A stretch of DNA of 64,000 bases from Rhodopseudomonas infernalis (lineage in GTDB: Bacteria; Pseudomonadota; Alphaproteobacteria; Rhizobiales; Xanthobacteraceae). Shown here piece after piece: positions 12,994 through 24,629 of this stretch (within the stretch, counting starts at the first letter, position 1; each line of letters starts with the position of its first letter). The stretch covers positions 1 to 64,000 of the forward strand of contig NZ_JAJNAL010000018.1 in the NCBI RefSeq assembly GCF_022271405.1, given 5' to 3'. Both the position numbers and the translations under genes were made by a program. The notes below the pieces were generated by a model. It ran no database searches. It was given only the letters and a program-made list of their open reading frames with translations, and had not been told where the DNA came from.

Positions 12994-13584
12994 ATGGGCG
13001 CGCACGAGAGCATGGAGCATGCCGAACACGCGGAGCATGCATCCGGCTCGAACAAGAAAATCGCGCTGCTGATTTCGGTCATCGCGCTGTTTCTCGCCTT
13101 CTCGGAAACGCTCGGCAAAGCATCACAAACGGAATCGCTCGCCAAGAACGTGGAGGCGTCGAACCTGTGGGCGTTTTTCCAGGCCAAGAGCATTCGCCGC
13201 ACCGTGGTGCAGACGGTATCCGAAGAGGCGCGGCTCAGCATGAGCACGGTCGGCGACGAAGCCGCCAAAGCCGCGCTGCAAAAGCAGATCGAGGAATGGC
13301 AGAAGACCGCGCAGCGCTATCGCTCCGAGCCGGAGACCGGCGAAGGCTCCGAGCAGCTCGCGGCGCGCGCCAAGCACGCCGAGCATGACCGCGACCTGGC
13401 CCAGGCCCGCTACCATCATTACGAGCTGGCATCGGCCGCCTTCCAGATCGGCATCGTGCTGGCCTCGGCGACCATCATCACCGGGATGATCGCGCTGGCC
13501 TGGATATCCGGCGCGCTCGCCTTGACTGGACTCGCCTTCACGGCGATCGGCCTGTTCGCACCGCACGCGGTGCACCTGTTCTGA
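12994..13584 (+). CDS. DUF4337 membrane protein, 196 aa
   Basis: Recognised as the DUF4337 family, whose function is unknown. There is a His/Glu-rich N-terminal tail (residues 1-18), a first transmembrane helix at about residues 25-42, and a long charged helical region (about 70-135) likely to be coiled coil and exposed to cytoplasm or periplasm. Two further hydrophobic helices lie near the C terminus (about 145-195). The phrase NLWAFFQAKSIRRT is typical of the family. It stands alone between xerC and a convergent gene. Confidence 0.8.
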   Translation: MGAHESMEHAEHAEHASGSNKKIALLISVIALFLAFSETLGKASQTESLAKNVEASNLWAFFQAKSIRRTVVQTVSEEARLSMSTVGDEAAKAALQKQIEEWQKTAQRYRSEPETGEGSEQLAARAKHAEHDRDLAQARYHHYELASAAFQIGIVLASATIITGMIALAWISGALALTGLAFTAIGLFAPHAVHLF

Positions 13585-13618
13585 TCGAAGCTTTTATTGA
13601 TCGAAGAGGCGCCGCACC

Positions 13619-14158
13619 TCAGCGCGTCGCCCGGATGCGCTTGCGAAACTGCATTGCCTTGCGCAGCACGCGCTTGAACGGGCCGTCGCCCTCGCCGACG
13701 AAGGCGCTTAGTTGCGCGCGAATGCGCGCCATCACCGGGGCGACGATGTCGTGCGCCTTGGCCTTCACCCTCAGCACGAAGTCATAGACGCGCACGAACC
13801 ACGCCATCTGCATCAGCTTCGGCTTGGTGACGTCGAAGATGAAGGCGATCAGGCCGAGCCCGACGAACTGCGCCAGGGCGAAGGCCAGGATGCCGGCGAC
13901 GAAGTGCTGGGTGGCGATCAGCCACAGCGCGAAAAGCTTGAACGGGTAGAGCGGGATCAGCGGCACCACGAACACGATCAGCGCCATCGGCGGCGACAGG
14001 TGCGCGACGCGTTCGGTCGTCCAGGCCTTGATGGCGCGCAGCGGGACCGCGGCGACGATCCGCGCCACCCACGGTTCGAGATGCTCCCACAGCCACGCCT
14101 CGACCAGAAACAGGACGGCGAGGATGAACCAGAGCGGCTGCAGCAGACGGCGTTTCAT
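13619..14158 (-). CDS. Small membrane protein, unknown function, 179 aa
   Basis: Not recognised. Three hydrophobic segments are visible: a helix at about residues 7-23, one at about 58-80 (PPMALIVFVVPLIPLYPFK region), and one at about 85-108. A basic cytoplasmic tail (RIRAQ...KRIRATR) follows. The ATG at 14158 is chosen because the upstream extension of the frame is proline/glycine-rich and lacks a start with a ribosome site. It is the last gene on the minus strand after lpdA (gap 51 nt) and is probably in the same transcript. Confidence 0.72.
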   Translation of the reverse strand: MKRRLLQPLWFILAVLFLVEAWLWEHLEPWVARIVAAVPLRAIKAWTTERVAHLSPPMALIVFVVPLIPLYPFKLFALWLIATQHFVAGILAFALAQFVGLGLIAFIFDVTKPKLMQMAWFVRVYDFVLRVKAKAHDIVAPVMARIRAQLSAFVGEGDGPFKRVLRKAMQFRKRIRATR

Positions 14159-14209
14159 GTCCCTCACGCTCCTGCCCGGCGCATGGCCCGGGCAGGTCAT
14201 AGGCGAGAG

Positions 14210-15613
14210 TCACATATGGATGGCGCGTTTTCCGACCGCAAGCGCGGCTTCCTTTACGGCTTCCGAGCGGGTCGGGTGGGCGTGGCAGGTTCGGGCCAGA
14301 TCCTCGGCGGAGCCGCCGAACTCCATCAGCACCGCCGCCTCGTGGATCATCTCGCCGGCCTCGCGGCCGACGATGTGGACGCCGAGCACGCGGTCGGTCT
14401 TGGCGTCGGCGAGGATCTTCACGAAACCATCGGTGGTCTGGTTGACCTTGGAGCGGCCATTGGCGGTGAACGGGAATTTGCCGACCGTGTAGGCGATTCC
14501 GGCCTGCTTGAGGTCTTCCTCGGTCTTGCCGACGCTGGACACTTCCGGCGTCGTGTAGACCACGCCCGGGATCACGTCGTAGTTCACGTGCCCGGCCTTG
14601 CCGGCGATGATCTCGGCGACCGCGACGCCCTCGTCTTCGGCCTTGTGGGCCAGCATCGGCCCGCGCACGACGTCGCCGATCGCGTAGACGCCCTTCACGG
14701 CGGTGGCGAAGTGATTGTCGATCTGCACCCGGCCGCGCTCGTCCAGCGCCACGCCGGCTTCCTTGAGACCGAGGCCCTCGGTGTAGGGCACGCGGCCGAT
14801 CGCCACCAGCACGACGTCGGCTTCGAGCGTTTCCGGATTGCCGCCGGCCGAAGCTTCGACATTGACCTTGAGCTGATTGCCTGAGCTGTCCACGCCGGTG
14901 ACCTTGGCGCCGAGCTTGAAGGCAAAACCCTGCTTCTCGAGGATGCGCTGGAACTGCTTGCAGACCTCGCCGTCCATGCCGGGCAGGATGCGGTCGAGGA
15001 ATTCGACCACGGTGACCTGCGCGCCGAGCCGGCGCCACACCGAGCCGAGCTCGAGGCCGATCACGCCGGCGCCGACCACGATCAGCTTGCCCGGGACCTT
15101 GTCGAGCGCCAGCGCGCCGGTCGACGACACGATGCGCTTCTCGTCGATCTCGATGCCCTTGAGCTGGGCAACCGCCGAACCGGTGGCGATGACGATCGAC
15201 TTGGTGTCGACGGTCTGTGCTTTGCCGTCGTTGCCGGTCACTTCGACCTTGCCGGTACCCAGCACCTTGCCGCGACCGACAATGACGTCGATCTTGTTCT
15301 TCTTCATCAGGTATTCGACGCCCTTGACGTTGCCGTCGATGCCCTGCTGCTTGAAGTCCATCATTGCCGGCAGATCGAGCTTCGGTGCCGGCACCGAGAT
15401 GCCCATCTTGGCGAACGAATGCCCGGCCTCTTCGAACAGTTCGGAGGCATGCAGCAATGCCTTCGACGGCATGCAGCCGACGTTCAGGCAGGTGCCGCCG
15501 AGCGTGGCGTTCTTCTCGACCACCGCGACTTTGAGGCCGAGCTGGGCTGCGCGGATCGCGCAGACGTAACCGCCGGGGCCGGTGCCGATGACGACGAGAT
15601 CGTAGGAGGCCAT
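14210..15613 (-). CDS. lpdA: Dihydrolipoyl dehydrogenase (E3), 467 aa
   Basis: FAD-dependent disulfide oxidoreductase that reoxidises the lipoyl groups of 2-oxoacid dehydrogenase complexes and passes electrons to NAD+. The FAD-binding GTGPGGY is at residues 10-16. The redox-active pair is C42/C47 in [13 protein letters not shown]. An NAD-binding [10 protein letters not shown] is in the middle domain, and the His-x4-Glu dimer-interface motif (HAHPTRSE) is near the C terminus. Full length. Its position downstream of sucA-sucB makes it the E3 of the 2-oxoglutarate dehydrogenase complex. Confidence 0.96.
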   Translation of the reverse strand: MASYDLVVIGTGPGGYVCAIRAAQLGLKVAVVEKNATLGGTCLNVGCMPSKALLHASELFEEAGHSFAKMGISVPAPKLDLPAMMDFKQQGIDGNVKGVEYLMKKNKIDVIVGRGKVLGTGKVEVTGNDGKAQTVDTKSIVIATGSAVAQLKGIEIDEKRIVSSTGALALDKVPGKLIVVGAGVIGLELGSVWRRLGAQVTVVEFLDRILPGMDGEVCKQFQRILEKQGFAFKLGAKVTGVDSSGNQLKVNVEASAGGNPETLEADVVLVAIGRVPYTEGLGLKEAGVALDERGRVQIDNHFATAVKGVYAIGDVVRGPMLAHKAEDEGVAVAEIIAGKAGHVNYDVIPGVVYTTPEVSSVGKTEEDLKQAGIAYTVGKFPFTANGRSKVNQTTDGFVKILADAKTDRVLGVHIVGREAGEMIHEAAVLMEFGGSAEDLARTCHAHPTRSEAVKEAALAVGKRAIHM

Positions 15614-15643
15614 AGAACAATCCTGTAGTTGGCGCCGGGACGG

Positions 15644-16390
15644 CTAACGTCCGCCCGAGATATCGAAGATGGCGCTGGTGACATAGGAGGCCTCGTCCGA
15701 CAGCAGCCAGACGACGGCATTGGCGATTTCGTCGGCGCGGCCGACGCGCCGCATCGGCACGTTGACGCTGAGCCGATGCGCGCGGTCCGGATCGCCGCCG
15801 GACGCGTGGATCTCGGTATCGATCAGACCCGGGCGGATCGCGGCGACGCGGATGCCTTCGCCGGCGACCTCGTGACCAAGCCCGATGGTGAAGGAATCGA
15901 TCGCGCCTTTGGAGGCTGCGTAGTCGACATAGGTGTTGGGCGAGCCGAGCTTGGCGGCGACCGACGACAAATTGACGATGACGCCGCCCTGGCCGCCATG
16001 ACGCGTCGACAGACGCTTCACGGCCTCGCGCGCGCACAGGATGCTGCCGGTGACATTGACCGCCATCATCCGCTGGATACGCTCGGCCGACATCTCATCG
16101 ACCCGCGCGGTGGGACCGACGATGCCGGCGTTATTGACCAGGGCGCCGAGCGGGCCGAACCGGTCGGCCGCCGCGAACAGCGCCAGAATATCCGCCTCGC
16201 TGCCGACGTCGCATTTCACCGCGATCGCCTTGCCGTTGCTGGCTTCGATCTCCGCCACCGCCTCGTCGGCCGCGGCGGCGTTGCTGGCGTAGCCGACCAC
16301 GACCTTGAAGCCGCGCTTCGCGCAGCCGAGCGCAGTGGCGCGGCCGATGCCGCGGCTGCCGCCGGTGATGATGACGACGCGATCGGTCAT
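15644..16390 (-). CDS. SDR family oxidoreductase, 248 aa
   Basis: Classical short-chain dehydrogenase/reductase. The cofactor motif TGGSRGIG is at residues 9-16, NNAG is present in the mid-region, and the catalytic Ser plus YAASK motif (YVDYAASKGAIDSFT) is intact, so it should be an active NAD(P)H-dependent enzyme. The C terminus SAIFDISGGR matches sugar/polyol and acyl-type SDRs. Substrate cannot be told. The ATG at 16390 has a GAGG ribosome site 5 nt upstream; a GTG two codons earlier is also possible. It sits between sucB and lpdA with a MAPEG gene, an accessory insertion in the TCA cluster. Confidence 0.85.
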   Translation of the reverse strand: MTDRVVIITGGSRGIGRATALGCAKRGFKVVVGYASNAAAADEAVAEIEASNGKAIAVKCDVGSEADILALFAAADRFGPLGALVNNAGIVGPTARVDEMSAERIQRMMAVNVTGSILCAREAVKRLSTRHGGQGGVIVNLSSVAAKLGSPNTYVDYAASKGAIDSFTIGLGHEVAGEGIRVAAIRPGLIDTEIHASGGDPDRAHRLSVNVPMRRVGRADEIANAVVWLLSDEASYVTSAIFDISGGR

Positions 16391-16397
16391 GCGCACC

Positions 16398-16799
16398 TCA
16401 GCTCAGCAGACGGATCAGCATGGCGACCAGCGCCAGCAGCGCCACGAACCAGACGATGCTGCGGGCGAACGGAATCTCGATGATGTAGAGCGGCGCATAC
16501 AGAGCGCGGGCGACCAGCCAGACCACCGAGGCCGTCGCCGCGTAGCCGCCGGTCTTGCCGGTGACCGCCAGCGCCAGCGCGAGGCCGATGAAGGCCGGGT
16601 AGGTTTCGAGCAGGTTGCGGAAGGCGCGCGAGGCGCGGCCGGCGAACCGCCCCTTGGGCGTCCGTGGCTCGTCGCGGGGGCCGGCCTGATAGTCGCCCCC
16701 GAGCTCCATGGTGGTCGGGATCGAAGCGAGGAACATCTGCACGATCAGCAGCACCACACTCCAGCCCAGCACCGTGATCTCGGTCGGCATCGGCGGCAT
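16398..16799 (-). CDS. MAPEG family membrane protein, 133 aa
   Basis: Small integral membrane protein of the MAPEG superfamily (eicosanoid/glutathione metabolism relatives; bacterial roles largely unknown). Four hydrophobic helices can be drawn, with the family-type loop RAFRNLLETYPAFIGLALAL (R-A-x-x-N-x-x-E) near residues 60-80, the most conserved MAPEG signature. Start at 16799; an internal ATG four codons later is equally possible. Immediately upstream of the SDR gene (7 nt), so co-transcribed. Confidence 0.85.
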   Translation of the reverse strand: MPPMPTEITVLGWSVVLLIVQMFLASIPTTMELGGDYQAGPRDEPRTPKGRFAGRASRAFRNLLETYPAFIGLALALAVTGKTGGYAATASVVWLVARALYAPLYIIEIPFARSIVWFVALLALVAMLIRLLS

Positions 16800-16859
16800 C
16801 AGTCCCCCCTAAGGTCCGCGGCGGCGCGCAGTATCGCGCCGCTCGCACTGACTTCAGTC

Positions 16860-18119
16860 TTAGAGATCCAGCACCAGACGGGCCGGATCTTCCAGGCTCT
16901 CCTTGACGCGGACCAGGAAGGTCACCGCTTCCTTGCCGTCGATCACGCGGTGATCGTAGCTGAGCGCCAGATACATCATCGGCCGAATTTCGATCTTGCC
17001 GCCGACCACCACCGGACGCTCCTGGATCTTGTGCATGCCGAGGATGCCGGACTGCGGCGCGTTCAGGATCGGCGTCGACATCAGCGAGCCGTAGATGCCG
17101 CCATTGGTGATCGTGAAGGTGCCGCCCTGCATCTCGTCGATCTTGAGCTGACCGTCACGGGCGCGCTTGCCGAAATCGACGATGCTCTTCTCGATGTCGG
17201 CGATCGACTTGGTATCGCAGTCGCGCACCACCGGCACGACCAGGCCCTTGTCGGTGCCGACGGCGACGCCGACATGGTAGTAGTTCTTGTAGATCAGGTC
17301 GGTACCGTCGATCTCGGCGTTGACGGACGGGATGTCCTTCAGCGCCTGGACGCAGGCCTTGGTGAAGAAGCCCATGAAGCCGAGCTTGGCGCCGTGCTTC
17401 TTCTCGAACACGTCCTTGTACTGCGCGCGCAGCGCCATGACGTTGGTCATGTCGACCTCGTTGAAGGTCGTCAGCATCGCGGCGGTGTTCTGAACTTCCT
17501 TGAGCCGGCGCGCGATGGTCTGGCGCAGCCGGGTCATCTTGACGCGCTCTTCGCGTGCGGCGTCGTCGGCCGGCGACGGCGCGCGGACCTGCACGGCGGC
17601 AGCCGGCTGATTGACCGGGGTCGGCGCGGCGGCGGCCTTCTCGATCGCCGCCAGCATGTCGCCCTTGGTGACGCGGCCATCCTTGCCGGAGCCCGGCACG
17701 GTCGAGGCATCGACGCCGCTCTCGGCTGACAACCGGCGAACCGACGGCGCCTGCGGCGCATCGGCCGGCGGCGCCTTCGCGGCTTCCTTGGCGGGAGCCG
17801 GAGCAGCGGCCGGAGCGGGCGCAGCCGCCGGGGCCGCAGCTTTGGCGGGCGCCGGCGCAGCAGCGGCCGGCTTGGCGGCGCCACCACCTTCGGTGATTTG
17901 GCCGAGCAGCGCGCCGACCGCGACGGTCTCGCCATCCTTGGCGACGATTTCGCCGAGCGTGCCGGCGGACGGCGCCGGCACTTCGATGGTCACCTTGTCG
18001 GTTTCGAGTTCGACCAACGGTTCGTCGACCGCCACCGAGTCGCCCGGCTTCTTGAACCAGCGGCCGATCGTCGCTTCGGTCACCGATTCGCCGAGGGTCG
18101 GAACGCGAATTTCAGTCAT
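16860..18119 (-). CDS. sucB: 2-oxoglutarate dehydrogenase E2 (dihydrolipoyl succinyltransferase), 419 aa
   Basis: Core of the 2-oxoglutarate dehydrogenase complex; transfers the succinyl group to CoA. An N-terminal lipoyl domain carries the lipoylated Lys42 in ETDKVTIEV. It is followed by an Ala/Pro-rich swinging-arm linker (about 80-125), a peripheral subunit-binding domain ([12 protein letters not shown]... region), and the catalytic domain ending with the active-site [11 protein letters not shown] (His near residue 390). Length is normal. About 100 nt downstream of sucA. Confidence 0.96.
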   Translation of the reverse strand: MTEIRVPTLGESVTEATIGRWFKKPGDSVAVDEPLVELETDKVTIEVPAPSAGTLGEIVAKDGETVAVGALLGQITEGGGAAKPAAAAPAPAKAAAPAAAPAPAAAPAPAKEAAKAPPADAPQAPSVRRLSAESGVDASTVPGSGKDGRVTKGDMLAAIEKAAAAPTPVNQPAAAVQVRAPSPADDAAREERVKMTRLRQTIARRLKEVQNTAAMLTTFNEVDMTNVMALRAQYKDVFEKKHGAKLGFMGFFTKACVQALKDIPSVNAEIDGTDLIYKNYYHVGVAVGTDKGLVVPVVRDCDTKSIADIEKSIVDFGKRARDGQLKIDEMQGGTFTITNGGIYGSLMSTPILNAPQSGILGMHKIQERPVVVGGKIEIRPMMYLALSYDHRVIDGKEAVTFLVRVKESLEDPARLVLDL

Positions 18120-18220
18120 CGTCTGTTTTCCTTTTGCGGCGCTGCGGCCTCGTGCCGGCGCCAGCCCGTGAACCTATTCTCAGGAAGTCCGGAAGGCCGC
18201 CGGGCGGCGGCCTCCGCGGC

Positions 18221-21178
18221 TCAGCGCAGCGCCTCGTCGAGGAACGCCTTGAGCTGAGCGACATGCTTGGACATCAGGCCGGTCGCCGTCGCGGCCGAAG
18301 CGGCACGGCCGACATAACGCGGACGACGGTTGGTCGCGCCGGCCTGGTTCTGCACCCACTCCAGATACGGCTCGATGAAGTGCCAGCCGCCCATGTTGCG
18401 CGGCTCTTCCTGACACCACACCAGTTCGGCATCCTTGAACCGCGACATCTCGTGCACCAGCGTCTTCAGCGGCACCGGATAGAGCTGTTCGACGCGCAGC
18501 AGATAGATGTCGTCGACGCCGCGCTTCTCGCGCTCTTCGTAAAGGTCGTAGTAGACCTTGCCCGAGCACATCACGACGCGGCGGATCTTGGCGTCCGGCA
18601 CGAGCTTGATCTTCTCGTCCGGCAAGGTCTGGGCATCGTCGAGCAGCACGCGGTGGAAGCTGGTGCCGGGGCCGAGCTCGTCGAGCCGCGACACCGCCCG
18701 CTTGTGGCGGAGCAGCGACTTCGGCGTCATCACGATCAAGGGCTTGCGGATCTCGCGCTTGAGCTGACGGCGCAGGGCGTGGAAGTAGTTCGCCGGCGTG
18801 GTCGGATACACCACCTGCATGTTGTCTTCGGCGCACATCTGCAGGAAGCGCTCGAGCCGGGCCGAGGAGTGCTCGGGGCCCTGGCCTTCGTAGCCGTGCG
18901 GCAGCAGGCAGACCAGGCCCGACATGCGCAGCCATTTGCGTTCGCCCGACGAGATGAACTGGTCGAACAGCACCTGCGCGCCGTTGGCGAAATCGCCGAA
19001 CTGGGCTTCCCACAGCGTCAGCGTGTTCGGCTCGGCCAGCGAGTAGCCGTATTCGAACCCGAGCACCGCCTCTTCGGACAGCAGCGAGTTGATCACCTCA
19101 TAGTGGCCCTGATCCGGGCCGAGGTGATTGAACGGCGTGTAGCGGGTCTCGTCTTCCTGGTCGATCAGCACCGAATGGCGCTGCGAGAAGGTGCCGCGCT
19201 CGCTGTCCTGACCGGACAGCCGGACGCGATTGCCCTCGTTGAGCAGCGACGAGAACGCTAGCGCTTCACCGGTCGCCCAGTCGATCCCGTTGCCGGAATC
19301 GATCGCCTTGGCGCGGTTTTCAAGGAAGCGCATCACCGTGCGGTGCAGGCGGAAACCTTCCGGCACCTTGGTGATCTTGGCGCCGATCTCCTTCAGCGTC
19401 TTGAGGTCGACGCCGGTGATGCCGCGGCGCGGATCCTCTTCCTGATCGGCCGACTTGAAGCCGGCCCATTTGCCGTCGAGCCAGTCGGCCTTGTTGGGCC
19501 GATAGGACGAGCCGGCTTCGAGCTCGGCGTCGAGCCGGGCGCGCCAGTCGGCCTTCGCCTTCTCGACCTCGCCCTCGGTGATCACGCCGTCGGCGATCAG
19601 CCGCTTGGAGTACAGCTCCAGCGTGGTCGGATGGCCGGCGATCTTGCGGTACATCGACGGCTGGGTAAACGACGGCTCGTCGCCTTCGTTATGGCCATGC
19701 CGGCGATAGCAGAACATGTCGATGACGACCGGCTTGTGGAACTTCTGCCGGTACTCGACCGCGATCTTGGCGGCGAACACCACCGCTTCCGGATCGTCGC
19801 CGTTCACATGGAAGATCGGCGCGTCGATCATCTTGGCGACGTCCGACGGATAGGGCGACGACCGCGAGTAGCGCGGATAAGTCGTGAAGCCGATCTGGTT
19901 GTTGACGATGAAGTGAATCGAGCCGCCGGTCCGATAGCCCTTGAGGTCGGACAGCGCGAAGCACTCCGCCACCACGCCCTGGCCGGCGAACGCAGCGTCG
20001 CCGTGCATCAGCAGGGGCAGCACCGAGACGCGCTCTTCCGGCAGATCGCCGTGCTGGTCCTGCTTGGCGCGGACCTTGCCGAGCACCACCGGGTCGACGA
20101 TCTCGAGATGGGACGGGTTGGCGGTCAGCGACAGATGGACCTTGTTGTGGTCGAACTCGCGGTCCGACGAGGCGCCGAGGTGATACTTGACGTCGCCGGA
20201 GCCTTCGACTTCGTCGGGGTTGGCCGAGCCGCCCTTGAACTCGTGGAACAGCGCGCGGTGCGGCTTGCCCATCACCTGGGTCAGCACGTTGAGGCGGCCG
20301 CGATGCGGCATGCCGAGCACGATCTCGCGCACGCCGAGATTGCCGCCGCGCTTGATGATCTGCTCCAGCGCCGGAATCAGCGCTTCGCCGCCGTCGAGGC
20401 CGAACCGCTTGGTGCCGGTGAACTTCAGATCGCAGAACTTCTCGAAGCCTTCGGCCTCGACCAGTTTCATCAGGATCGCGCGCCGGCCCTCGCGAGTGAA
20501 GCTGATCTCCTTATCGGGACCTTCGATCCGCTCCTGCAGCCAGGCCTTCTGGGCGCCGTTCGAGATATGCAGGAACTCGATGCCCATGGTCTGGCAGTAA
20601 GTCCGCTCGCAGATCGCGACGATCTCGCGCAACGACCCGTATTCGAGGCCGAGCACGTGATCGAGGAAGATCTTGCGGTCGAGATCGGCCTCGGTGAAGC
20701 CGTAGCTGCGGATATCGAGCTCTTCGTGATCTTTGGCGGCTTCCAGTCCGAGCGGATCGAGCTTGGCGTGGAAATGGCCTCGCATGCGGTAGGCGCGGAT
20801 CAGCATCAGGGCGCGAACGGAATCGCGGGTCGCCTGATTGACGTCGGCGGTCGACAGCTCGACGCCCTTGGTCTGCGCCTTGGCCTGAATCTTCTGGCCG
20901 ACGGTCTTTTCGACCTGGGCCCAGTTGCCGTCGAGCGCCGAGGTCAAATCGTCGCGCGGCGTCAGCGGCCAGTTCGGCTGCTCCCAGGACGGACCCTCGG
21001 CGTTCTTCTGGATGTCGCCCGGATTGTCTTTCAGACTCCGGAAGAATGCCTGCCAGTCGGCATCGACGGAAGACGGGTCGTTTTCATAGCGGGAGTAGAG
21101 GTCGTCGATGTAGGTGGCATTGGCGCCCTGCAAAAACGAAGAGAGGGCGAAAGCGGCATTCGCGTCCTGGCGAGACAT
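18221..21178 (-). CDS. sucA: 2-oxoglutarate dehydrogenase E1, 985 aa
   Basis: Thiamine diphosphate-dependent E1 that decarboxylates 2-oxoglutarate. The N-terminal segment (FLQGANATYIDDLYSRYEND) is the E2-docking helix of OdhA-type E1 enzymes. GMPHRGRLNVL and the ThDP-binding region GDAAFAGQGVV are clear, and the C-terminal transketolase-like half (ERFLQMCAEDNMQVVYPTTP) is intact. Full length. An AGGAAG ribosome site precedes the ATG. Two adjacent hairpins lie in the 128-nt leader between sucD and sucA. Confidence 0.97.
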   Translation of the reverse strand: MSRQDANAAFALSSFLQGANATYIDDLYSRYENDPSSVDADWQAFFRSLKDNPGDIQKNAEGPSWEQPNWPLTPRDDLTSALDGNWAQVEKTVGQKIQAKAQTKGVELSTADVNQATRDSVRALMLIRAYRMRGHFHAKLDPLGLEAAKDHEELDIRSYGFTEADLDRKIFLDHVLGLEYGSLREIVAICERTYCQTMGIEFLHISNGAQKAWLQERIEGPDKEISFTREGRRAILMKLVEAEGFEKFCDLKFTGTKRFGLDGGEALIPALEQIIKRGGNLGVREIVLGMPHRGRLNVLTQVMGKPHRALFHEFKGGSANPDEVEGSGDVKYHLGASSDREFDHNKVHLSLTANPSHLEIVDPVVLGKVRAKQDQHGDLPEERVSVLPLLMHGDAAFAGQGVVAECFALSDLKGYRTGGSIHFIVNNQIGFTTYPRYSRSSPYPSDVAKMIDAPIFHVNGDDPEAVVFAAKIAVEYRQKFHKPVVIDMFCYRRHGHNEGDEPSFTQPSMYRKIAGHPTTLELYSKRLIADGVITEGEVEKAKADWRARLDAELEAGSSYRPNKADWLDGKWAGFKSADQEEDPRRGITGVDLKTLKEIGAKITKVPEGFRLHRTVMRFLENRAKAIDSGNGIDWATGEALAFSSLLNEGNRVRLSGQDSERGTFSQRHSVLIDQEDETRYTPFNHLGPDQGHYEVINSLLSEEAVLGFEYGYSLAEPNTLTLWEAQFGDFANGAQVLFDQFISSGERKWLRMSGLVCLLPHGYEGQGPEHSSARLERFLQMCAEDNMQVVYPTTPANYFHALRRQLKREIRKPLIVMTPKSLLRHKRAVSRLDELGPGTSFHRVLLDDAQTLPDEKIKLVPDAKIRRVVMCSGKVYYDLYEEREKRGVDDIYLLRVEQLYPVPLKTLVHEMSRFKDAELVWCQEEPRNMGGWHFIEPYLEWVQNQAGATNRRPRYVGRAASAATATGLMSKHVAQLKAFLDEALR

Positions 21179-21197
21179 GATTGCTTCCTGATTACAT

Positions 21198-21243
21198 TTA
21201 TCGCGTCGGACACGCGATAAGCTGATCCGGTTACCGGATCAGC
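21198..21243. other. Tandem hairpins between sucD and sucA
   Basis: Two perfect inverted repeats lie back to back: TTATCGCG (21198-21205) / CGCGATAA (21213-21220), then GCTGATCCGG (21221-21230) TTA CCGGATCAGC (21234-21243). They are followed, on the minus strand, within 20 nt by the sucA ribosome-binding site. No U-tract follows, so these are more likely mRNA processing or stability elements than terminators. Confidence 0.7.
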
Positions 21244-21306
21244 AACATAGTGCACCTTTTACCGAATTTCCTGGAAATGTAAGCTCGGAACTACACAAGG
21301 GTTGAA

Positions 21307-22191
21307 TTAGGACTTCAACTTTTCGGCAAGCGTTTTGCCGAGCCGCGCCGGCGAGGGCGAAACGGTGATGCCGGCCGCTTCCATGGCGGCGGTTTTCGAC
21401 GCGGCGTCGCCCTTGCCACCCGAAATGATCGCACCCGCATGACCCATACGCCGACCTGGAGGGGCGGTGACGCCGGCGATGAAGCCGACGGTGGGCTTGC
21501 TGCGGCCGCGCTTGGCCTCGTCGATCAGGAACTGGGCGGCCTCTTCTTCGGCCGAGCCGCCGATTTCACCGATCATGATGATCGAGGTGGTTTTGTCGTC
21601 GGCCAGGAACATCTCCAGCACGTCGATGAACTCGGTGCCCTTGACCGGGTCGCCGCCGATGCCGACCGCGGTGGTCTGGCCGAGGCCTTCGCTGGTGGTC
21701 TGGAACACGGCCTCATAGGTCAGCGTGCCGGAGCGCGACACGATGCCGACCGAGCCCGGCTTGAAGATGTTGGCCGGCATGATGCCGATCTTGCAGGCGC
21801 CGGCGGTCATCACGCCCGGGCAGTTCGGCCCGATCAGCCGCGACTTGGAACCGGCCAGCGAGCGCTTCACCCGCACCATGTCGAGCACCGGGATGCCCTC
21901 GGTGATGCAGACGATCAGCGGGATCTCGGCGTCGATCGCCTCGCAGATCGCATCCGCGGCGCCCGGCGGCGGCACGTAGATCACCGAGGCATCGGCGCCG
22001 GTCTTCTGCTTGGCTTCGGCCACGGTGTCGAACACCGGCAGGCCGAGATGCGTCGCGCCGCCTTTGCCCGGCGAGGTGCCGCCGACCATCTTGGTCCCGT
22101 AGGCGATCGCCGCCTCGGAATGGAAGGTGCCGTTCTTGCCGGTGAAGCCCTGGCAAATGACTTTGGTGTTGCTGTCGATCAGGATGGACAT
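21307..22191 (-). CDS. sucD: Succinyl-CoA synthetase alpha subunit, 294 aa
   Basis: Binds CoA and carries the phosphohistidine intermediate. The start [20 protein letters not shown] is diagnostic, with a CoA-binding Rossmann fold. The GxCPG-like motif (IGPNCPGVM) is present and the active-site His lies in RMGHAGAII. Normal length. The ATG at 22191 follows sucC by about 60 nt in the same transcript; an upstream extension of the open frame overlapping sucC is not used. Confidence 0.97.
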   Translation of the reverse strand: MSILIDSNTKVICQGFTGKNGTFHSEAAIAYGTKMVGGTSPGKGGATHLGLPVFDTVAEAKQKTGADASVIYVPPPGAADAICEAIDAEIPLIVCITEGIPVLDMVRVKRSLAGSKSRLIGPNCPGVMTAGACKIGIMPANIFKPGSVGIVSRSGTLTYEAVFQTTSEGLGQTTAVGIGGDPVKGTEFIDVLEMFLADDKTTSIIMIGEIGGSAEEEAAQFLIDEAKRGRSKPTVGFIAGVTAPPGRRMGHAGAIISGGKGDAASKTAAMEAAGITVSPSPARLGKTLAEKLKS

Positions 22192-22250
22192 AGGAGAATT
22201 GCTTTCGCGGTCGAACGGGTTGGTCGGAAGCGAGCAGGGCCGGGGCGGCC

Positions 22251-23447
<1,197 letters not shown>

Positions 23448-23488
23448 CGATTGCCCCTCGCCAGATCGCATCCAGCCGGTTGAGTTGC

Positions 23489-23513
23489 GGCGCGCTCCCT
23501 GGCGGAGCGCGCC
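23489..23513. other. Hairpin in the mdh-sucC gap
   Basis: A perfect 10-bp stem GGCGCGCTCC (23489-23498) / GGAGCGCGCC (23504-23513) with a 5-nt loop, just after the mdh stop codon on the minus strand. No U-tract follows. Confidence 0.65.
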
Positions 23514-23530
23514 ACGGTCAGTTCAGGTCG

Positions 23531-24577
<1,047 letters not shown>

Positions 24578-24629
24578 TCAAGTCGGGCCGGGTTCATTTC
24601 TTGGCCGGCCGCCCTGACAAAGGCGCTCC

